Source of the DNA: Bacillota bacterium
GTDB lineage: Bacteria; Bacillota; Clostridia; Oscillospirales; Acutalibacteraceae
Reading direction: 5' to 3'
Assembly (NCBI GenBank): GCA_021769885.1
Contig: JAETSA010000007.1
Coordinates: 1 to 64,000 of the forward strand
DNA length: 64,000 nt
Both the position numbers and the translations under genes were made by a program. A model generated the notes under the pieces. It saw only the letters and a list, made by a program, of their open reading frames with translations. It was not told where the DNA came from and did not search any database. This document shows, in pieces, positions 59,558 through 64,000 of the stretch (within the stretch, counting starts at the first letter, position 1; the number at the start of each line of letters is the position of its first letter).

Positions 59558-60262
59558 TCATAAAAACATACTTTTAAATTTCTTTGAGGTTGCCATAGAA
59601 AACCAATCGTCACCCGCCACAATGATGTGGTCGTTCAGCTTCACGCCGAGGTTTCTAAGCATCGAAAACAGATACCGTGTCGCATCCACATCCTGCATAG
59701 ACGGTGCGGCAACGCCCTCGGGGTGATTATGCGCAAGAATTACATTCGTAGCCCCCGTATGAATGACCGCTTCGGCAAGCTGACGCGAACGCAGCGCAGT
59801 AGAATTTGCCGTACCGTCGGAAATGACTACCGTTTTTAAGACCTTGCACTTATGATTCATACAAATTGCCAAAAACCGTTCCGCACTCTGCCCGACAAAC
59901 TGCGGCACAAGATATTCACCCGCCGCCTGCGCAGATTTTAAAAACAGCGTTCCCGCGCTTTGCTTATTTTGCGCATATTTGCCGTAAAGCGCAGGCATCA
60001 GCTTGATTAAAACCGCCGCATTCTCCTTAATGCCGCCGACCTGCATCAGCGACTCGACGGGTGCGTCAAACACCGCCGAAAACGAGCCGAATGATGAAAT
60101 CAGCTTGTGCGCCAATTCATTGGTATCGCGCTGGGGCACGGCATAAAACAGCAAAAGCTCCAGCGCGTTATGGTCCTCAAAAGCGTCTAAGCCCTCCCGC
60201 AGGAAACGCGCCTTGACTCTGGCACGATGCCCTGAATGGGGATGCGCTTGTTTTTCTTCCAT
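59558..60262 (-). CDS. radC: RadC-family JAB/MPN domain protein
   Basis: The 234-residue protein starts with a helix-hairpin-helix region (HSGHRARVKARFLREGLDAFEDHNALELLLFYA, VGGIKENAAVLIKLMPAL). The RadC JAB/MPN domain follows, with metal-binding HTGATNVILAHNHPEG and Asp in DVDATRYL. The historical link to RadA-like repair is not supported for most RadC proteins, and biochemical function is unclear. It begins five bases after the pyrE stop, with only a weak ribosome site (AAACGAG), consistent with translational coupling. Confidence 0.9.
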   Translation of the reverse strand: MEEKQAHPHSGHRARVKARFLREGLDAFEDHNALELLLFYAVPQRDTNELAHKLISSFGSFSAVFDAPVESLMQVGGIKENAAVLIKLMPALYGKYAQNKQSAGTLFLKSAQAAGEYLVPQFVGQSAERFLAICMNHKCKVLKTVVISDGTANSTALRSRQLAEAVIHTGATNVILAHNHPEGVAAPSMQDVDATRYLFSMLRNLGVKLNDHIIVAGDDWFSMATSKKFKSMFL

Positions 60263-60267
60263 CTCGT

Positions 60268-60852
60268 TTATTTGATTTTGCGGCTGCCGGGCTTGACAAG
60301 CTCCAGCTCGCCTGCCTTACAAAGCGGGCACTCATCTTTTTCCCAAGAGGTCACATCTGCCGAATACACAGCCTTGAACGGCACGCCGAAGTCGATTTTT
60401 CCGCCTGTGCGGTCTACGATAGAACCAACACCGACAATGTCACCGCCCGCCGCTTTTACCAATTCGATAACCTCTTTTACAGAGCCGCCTGTGGTAACAA
60501 CGTCCTCGACAATCAGAACCTTTTGACCGGGTTCCACCACGAAGCCGCGGCGCAGGGTCATTTTGCCGTTTTCATCGCGCTCGGTAAAGAAATTTTCACA
60601 GTGCAGTGCACGGGAGACCTCATATGCCATCTGTACCGCACCCATAGCAGGTCCGATAACGACTTCGACGCCTGCGTCTGCATATTTTTCACCGAGTGCC
60701 GCGCAAAGTTCTTCGCTGTATTTGGTATTGCGGAAAATTTTCGCACACTGTAAATACCTATTGGAATGTCTGCCCGAGGTCAAAAGGAAATGCCCCTCTA
60801 AAAGGACGCCCGCCTCTTTTAAAACCTCAACAACTCTTTCTTCTGTAAGCAT
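60268..60852 (-). CDS. pyrE: Orotate phosphoribosyltransferase
   Basis: Joins orotate and PRPP to orotidine 5'-phosphate in pyrimidine synthesis. The 194-residue protein has the PRPP-binding motif VLIVEDVVTTGGSVKEVIELV, plus GHFLLTSGRHSNRYLQCAKIF and VVIGPAMGAVQMAYEVSRAL. It ends with a CPLC-containing tail (ECPLCKAGELELVKPGSRKIK), typical of the Clostridia/Thermotoga form. AAGGAG precedes the start. No other pyr genes are adjacent. The leader contains two long inverted repeats sharing TTTTACCAT words (60883-61002). Confidence 0.95.
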   Translation of the reverse strand: MLTEERVVEVLKEAGVLLEGHFLLTSGRHSNRYLQCAKIFRNTKYSEELCAALGEKYADAGVEVVIGPAMGAVQMAYEVSRALHCENFFTERDENGKMTLRRGFVVEPGQKVLIVEDVVTTGGSVKEVIELVKAAGGDIVGVGSIVDRTGGKIDFGVPFKAVYSADVTSWEKDECPLCKAGELELVKPGSRKIK

Positions 60853-60882
60853 AAGTTTACACTCCTTGTTTTGTTTTTCTGT

Positions 60883-61002
60883 ATTTTACCATAAACGCGA
60901 AGCGTTGTGATGGTAAAATCCGTCCGTCTTTGGCGGTTTGCCGTCAGGCAGAGCCAAAGGGACATAAAATCGGCGTAAAATAACCGCTTGCGGTTATTTT
61001 AC
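60883..61002. repeat. Two hairpins sharing TTTTACCAT words
   Basis: ATTTTACCAT (60883-60892) pairs with ATGGTAAAAT (60910-60919) around an inner ACGC/GCGT stem. GTAAAATAACCGC (60975-60987) pairs exactly with GCGGTTATTTTAC (60990-61002), and CATAAG follows. They fill the pyrE leader region and may be a small dispersed repeat. Confidence 0.6.
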
Positions 61003-61027
61003 CATAAGAAAGCCGTTTTGAAAAGAG

Positions 61028-61052
61028 AAACAGGTGCAAAAATTGCACCTGT
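61028..61052 (-). terminator. Terminator of the metF-to-membrane-protein operon
   Basis: AACAGGTGCAA and TTGCACCTGTTT pair around a short loop; on the minus strand a TTTCTCTTTT tract follows. Confidence 0.75.
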
Positions 61053-61063
61053 TCGGAAGATTT

Positions 61064-61618
61064 TTAAAATTTAAACAGTTTTCGAAAGGATTTTCGCCAT
61101 TTCAGCATATACAGTGTAACAAGGCGTGACAAAGCAATGTCATAAATCACAAAAACCACGTTGCCCATCGCGAGCAGTATCCACACCGCCCACTTGCCGT
61201 ACTCCTCCATTTCCTCAAACGGAAGCTGAAATACATACAGTATCACAACATAGGCAAGCACGACGGATACATTGAAAATCACGAATTTCAGCACCCATAA
61301 AAGCGCGCCTTTCAGACGTTGTTCCAAAATGGCTTTCACGATTGGGTAATGCCCGAAAAAGAACACATACATCACGGCGGCTTCCTTATTGGGAAGCACT
61401 AAAAGTGCCAAAAGTGCAGTTGCCGCGTACACACCGAACGCCCATTTTTTATCGACGTCAATCACGACGACCACCAAAAGGATCCCCGCCGCCGCAGGCA
61501 ATGCATAGGACAGCGTGGTAAACACCGCCGTTAAAAACATTGTCGTTACGGAAAGTGCCGCGATAATCCCGCCGAGCGCTGTTTTTGAGGAATTGCGGAT
61601 TCCGCTTTTATTCGCCAT
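61064..61618 (-). CDS. Membrane protein, unknown
   Basis: The 184-residue protein has about five hydrophobic segments (roughly 14-36, 38-52, 62-80, 106-128 and 140-160) and ends in a basic tail (LKWRKSFRKLFKF). The start ALGGIIAALSVTTMFLTAVFTTLSYALPA and the FFFGHYPIVKAILEQRLKG motif occur in a group of uncharacterised Clostridia membrane proteins. The outline recalls substrate-binding subunits of ECF vitamin transporters, but I cannot confirm this. It starts one base after the stop of the J-like gene and is the last gene of the operon. Confidence 0.6.
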   Translation of the reverse strand: MANKSGIRNSSKTALGGIIAALSVTTMFLTAVFTTLSYALPAAAGILLVVVVIDVDKKWAFGVYAATALLALLVLPNKEAAVMYVFFFGHYPIVKAILEQRLKGALLWVLKFVIFNVSVVLAYVVILYVFQLPFEEMEEYGKWAVWILLAMGNVVFVIYDIALSRLVTLYMLKWRKSFRKLFKF

Positions 61619-61619
61619 C

Positions 61620-62237
61620 TCAGCACCCCGGAATCAAATCGCCGCCCATACATTCACAGCAGCAATCCGCGCACAAAAGCGACGAGCAGATGTCGCACGC
61701 ACTGCATCCGCCGCCGCGTGTTTGTCTGTACCCTCCGCGTGCATTGTTGTTGAGATTGTTGAATGCCGCCGCATACTCGCCGTTTTGCGGGTCCATTTGA
61801 CAGGCTCTCGAATAATTGTTGTAGGCTTCGTCGAACCAGCCGCGCCGCTGTTGAATCTGCCCTTTTAAGAAGTACCACTCCGCCGAACGCTGTTCACGCG
61901 GGATGCCGTCCAAAAGCATTTCCGCGTCATCCACACGTCCTGCGCGAACCTGCGCACGAATGTCCGAAAACTGCGACCCGCTGTAGCTGTAAGTATTATA
62001 TTGTGTATTTTGATACGCGGAACGGTTCGCCCCGCCGTAAGACGTCTGCCCACGGCGCGCGGCAACGATTGCGTCATAAGCCGCATCTAATTCCGCCATT
62101 TTTTGCTGTGCAACATCGGAAAGCGGCCCGCTTTGCACGGTATCATCCTGATATTGCCGTGCAAGCTTGCGGTAAGCGTCTTTAATTTGTTCGTCAGTCG
62201 CATTTTCGGGCACACCCAAAATCGCATACGGATTCAT
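61620..62237 (-). CDS. J-domain-like protein lacking HPD, with Cys-rich tail
   Basis: The 205-residue protein begins with an unmistakable J-domain frame (MNPYAILGVPENATDEQIKDAYRKLARQY). The HPD tripeptide that stimulates Hsp70 is replaced by QDD (30-32). A helical or TPR-like middle follows (VDDAEMLLDGIPREQRSAEWYFLKGQI, YNNYSRACQMDPQNGEYAAAFNN). A glycine/arginine-rich joint leads to a tail with about ten cysteines in the last 30 residues. It may be an adaptor that no longer activates DnaK. It overlaps the DUF5685 gene by four bases, pointing to joint function. Confidence 0.75.
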   Translation of the reverse strand: MNPYAILGVPENATDEQIKDAYRKLARQYQDDTVQSGPLSDVAQQKMAELDAAYDAIVAARRGQTSYGGANRSAYQNTQYNTYSYSGSQFSDIRAQVRAGRVDDAEMLLDGIPREQRSAEWYFLKGQIQQRRGWFDEAYNNYSRACQMDPQNGEYAAAFNNLNNNARGGYRQTRGGGCSACDICSSLLCADCCCECMGGDLIPGC

Positions 62238-63121
62238 ACGCTTTCGTTCACCTCTTCATATTTTTTGCGGACAGCTGTACAGGCGGATTCCAAACCGTCC
62301 TGTAAAATGTTTTCCAAAATACTGCGGTGTACTTCCCCCGTAAGTAAATGGAAGCTGACCGCCGCTTCATTTGCCGTCATATGCAAAGAACGCAGAATAT
62401 TTTCCTGCAATGCCGACGTTCGAAGCTCTTCGGCATTACGGATGTCATATTTCCTGATAAACGGATTGTAACTGCCGTTTTTCAAATCAGCCTCTAAATC
62501 GTCGTAGGCGTCCAGCAAATAGACAAAGCGCCCAACACAGTACGCCACGCGTTCTATCACCCGTTTTTGCGTTTCGCTCCCCAAACCCGCGCAGAATATT
62601 GCCGAGAGTGCCTTGGCGGACGGGTCAGCCGCGCGGTCGGCAGAGGTACAGCCCTCTTTTTCTAAAGCCGCTTGCGTCGCCATTGCCTGCTCCACCGCTT
62701 CGGCAAATTGCGGATAACGCGCTTTGGCTTTTTTATATTTCCCGCGAAGATAGGGACTTATCATACGTGCGGCGATTCTTTTTATCCCTTTCGAGTCATC
62801 AACATTATCCCGCGCCTTTTGATAGGACATCAGCACCGTCAGTGCAGCGGCGGCACGGTAGCTTTCGCCGCAGTTCATTTGATAATTACACTTTTTTAAA
62901 GGATTAAAACGGCATCTGCCCGCTTTATATTCAGGATTTTTGCCGCTTTCGGCGCAATCCCTGAGCAGTACATAAAAGCAAGCGTCATAGCTTAACAGTC
63001 CGCGTGCGGCGAGTCCGTATTCTTCCCCGAGCACACGGCACAACGTGCAGTACACGGCTTTGTATTCCTCGTACTCACGCATTCGAAGCTCCGGCTTACA
63101 GACCTTTACATACCCGAACAA
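62234..63121 (-). CDS. DUF5685 family protein
   Basis: A 295-residue, mostly helical protein. It starts MFGYVKVCKPELRMREYEEYKAVYCTLCRVLGEEYG with cysteines CTLC; CRFNPLKKCNYQMNC follows near 89-103. A conserved-looking acidic stretch, VYLLDAYDDLEADLKNGSYNPF, lies near 206-227 and resembles the Asp-rich site of all-helical prenyl-diphosphate enzymes. That resemblance is suggestive only. The family has no established activity. It is coupled to the J-like gene (four-base overlap) and lies 17 bp after metF, but a role in one-carbon metabolism does not follow. Confidence 0.8.
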   Translation of the reverse strand: MFGYVKVCKPELRMREYEEYKAVYCTLCRVLGEEYGLAARGLLSYDACFYVLLRDCAESGKNPEYKAGRCRFNPLKKCNYQMNCGESYRAAAALTVLMSYQKARDNVDDSKGIKRIAARMISPYLRGKYKKAKARYPQFAEAVEQAMATQAALEKEGCTSADRAADPSAKALSAIFCAGLGSETQKRVIERVAYCVGRFVYLLDAYDDLEADLKNGSYNPFIRKYDIRNAEELRTSALQENILRSLHMTANEAAVSFHLLTGEVHRSILENILQDGLESACTAVRKKYEEVNESV

Positions 63122-63138
63122 GCAAACACTTCCTCTTT

Positions 63139-63999
63139 TTACAGAATCGATGAAAGATTGCGCATAATTGCGCCTGCGACCTCGGGGCGGTTCATTGTGT
63201 AAATGTGAATCCCGTTTACGCCGTTGGCAATCAAATCAATAATCTGCTCGGTTGCATACGCGATACCCGCCTGCTTGAGGGCTTCGGGGTCGTCGGAGAA
63301 TTTGTCAATCATCACTTTAAAGCGGGAGGGCAGTGTAGTGCCCGAAAGTGCGCAGGAGCGCTCAATCTGCCGCTTATTGATAACGGGCATAATGCCTGCG
63401 AGTACAGGAACGTCTATGCCCTTTTTCAATGCACGGTACAAAAAGCTGTAAAGCGCGGTATTGTCAAAAAACATCTGCGTCACCAAAAAGTCCGCGCCGC
63501 AGTCCACTTTTTCTTTTAAATGCTCTAAATCCGCTTCGGGACTTGCCGCCTCGACGTGCCCCTCAGGGTAGCACGCCGCACCGACGGAAAAGCCGCCGAT
63601 TTCCCGCAAAGCGGTAACCAACTCGCTCGCATACTGATAATGATTCCCGTCGGGCGCGTAATTTTCAGGCAAATCGCCGCGCAGTGCGAGAATATTCTCA
63701 ATCCCCTTGGATTTCAAATCCGACACGATACGCGCAATTTCCTGCTTACTGCTCGACGCGCAGGTCAAGTGCGCCAATGCAGGGATATGCAAATCGTTTT
63801 GAATATGCGCCGCAATTTTCGGCGTATTTACGGAAGTACCGCCGCCTGCACCGTAGGTCACGCTGATAAAATCGGGACAAAAGCCCGACAGCGTATCGAT
63901 TGCCGCTTCGACGGGCGCATATGCCGCATCATTTTTCGGCGGAAAGACCTCAAAAGAGGTGGTGCGCACCTTATTTTTTAACCGTTCGGAAATTTTCAT
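63139..63999 (-). CDS. metF: 5,10-Methylenetetrahydrofolate reductase
   Basis: Reduces methylene-THF to methyl-THF, the methyl donor for MetH. The 286-residue flavoenzyme has the family frame: SFEVFPPKNDAA near the start, ISVTYGAGGGTS, ALAHLTCASSS, ILALRGDLP, DFLVTQMFFDN and HIYTMNRPE. The ATG at 63999 is one base from the window edge, so the start is complete but its upstream region cannot be seen. It probably heads or belongs to the operon with DUF5685, the J-like protein and the membrane protein. metH is 28 kb away in this window. Confidence 0.95.
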   Translation of the reverse strand: MKISERLKNKVRTTSFEVFPPKNDAAYAPVEAAIDTLSGFCPDFISVTYGAGGGTSVNTPKIAAHIQNDLHIPALAHLTCASSSKQEIARIVSDLKSKGIENILALRGDLPENYAPDGNHYQYASELVTALREIGGFSVGAACYPEGHVEAASPEADLEHLKEKVDCGADFLVTQMFFDNTALYSFLYRALKKGIDVPVLAGIMPVINKRQIERSCALSGTTLPSRFKVMIDKFSDDPEALKQAGIAYATEQIIDLIANGVNGIHIYTMNRPEVAGAIMRNLSSIL

Positions 64000-64000
64000 A

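Overview
The window looks like chromosomal DNA of a gut-type member of the class Clostridia (Oscillospiraceae-like, Firmicutes). The evidence is Clostridia/Firmicutes hallmarks: a T-box leader for valS, LexA boxes of the GAAC-N4-GTTC type, an IspH-ribosomal S1 fusion, a YlbM/TmcAL gene, an Rrf2-iscS-iscU set, LytTR regulators and DUF5685. Base composition is roughly balanced, with several AT-rich islands. I see no plasmid, no prophage and no CRISPR array. The genus cannot be fixed from the sequence alone.

Layout. 1-0.75 kb: dispersed GC-rich palindromic repeats. 0.75-2.7 kb: a small HTH regulator coupled to comFC, then a secreted/membrane protein. 2.7-6.4 kb: valS with a T-box leader, but with a REP-associated (RAYT) transposase gene lodged between leader and valS. 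6.75-12 kb: GH38 alpha-mannosidase, folC, exonuclease III. 12-18.5 kb: an unknown membrane-anchored protein, HAD phosphatase, RNase H, GPH sugar transporter, DUF5131 protein, pyruvate kinase. 18.7-24 kb: an accessory, repeat-rich stretch with a GNAT gene carrying an internal deletion, two tRNA-Ser genes, a zinc-ribbon gene between direct repeats, a GH30 hydrolase fused to an RsiV-like domain, and two AT-rich hypothetical genes. 24-30.2 kb: yebC, then an AgrCA-like two-component system followed by an operon encoding six copies of a four-helix membrane module. 30.2-37.2 kb: pyrimidine phosphorylase, Rrf2 regulator, a split methionine synthase, iscS-iscU. 37.2-42 kb: SOS-controlled Y-family polymerase, HTH-membrane protein, DUF2500 protein, GH27 alpha-galactosidase. 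42-48.8 kb: the minus-strand operon rpiR-like / BaiN-like / cmk / plsC / ispH-S1, and tmcAL. 48.9-53.8 kb: ackA, then a WYL-regulated detoxification locus (GyrI-like gene broken by a MITE, plus ClbS/DfsB-like gene), and a LytTR-DUF3021 pair. 54.4-59.5 kb: SOS-controlled uvrB-uvrA with a MITE between them. 59.5-64 kb: pyrE-radC and metF-DUF5685-J-like-membrane protein.

Three threads tie the window together. (1) Mobile repeats: a RAYT gene, REP-like palindromes (two of them inside the RAYT coding sequence), and a previously unnamed 274-bp MITE family with TA target duplications. The MITE is present three times: in the iscS leader, at the uvrB stop codon, and inside the GyrI-like gene, where conceptual excision restores the frame. 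(2) Regulation readable from DNA: a T-box, two LexA boxes placed on consensus promoters, a 21-bp-spaced direct repeat typical of LytTR regulators in front of the membrane-module operon, palindromes on the iscS promoter, and triple inverted repeats at the first HTH gene. (3) Housekeeping metabolism: one-carbon/methionine genes (folC, metH plus separate activation protein, metF), Fe-S assembly, acetate formation, glycan breakdown (GH38, GH30, GH27, GPH transporter) and DNA repair. The strongest candidates for something undescribed are the six-unit membrane-protein operon with its two-component system, and the WYL/GyrI/ClbS locus with its MITE disruption.
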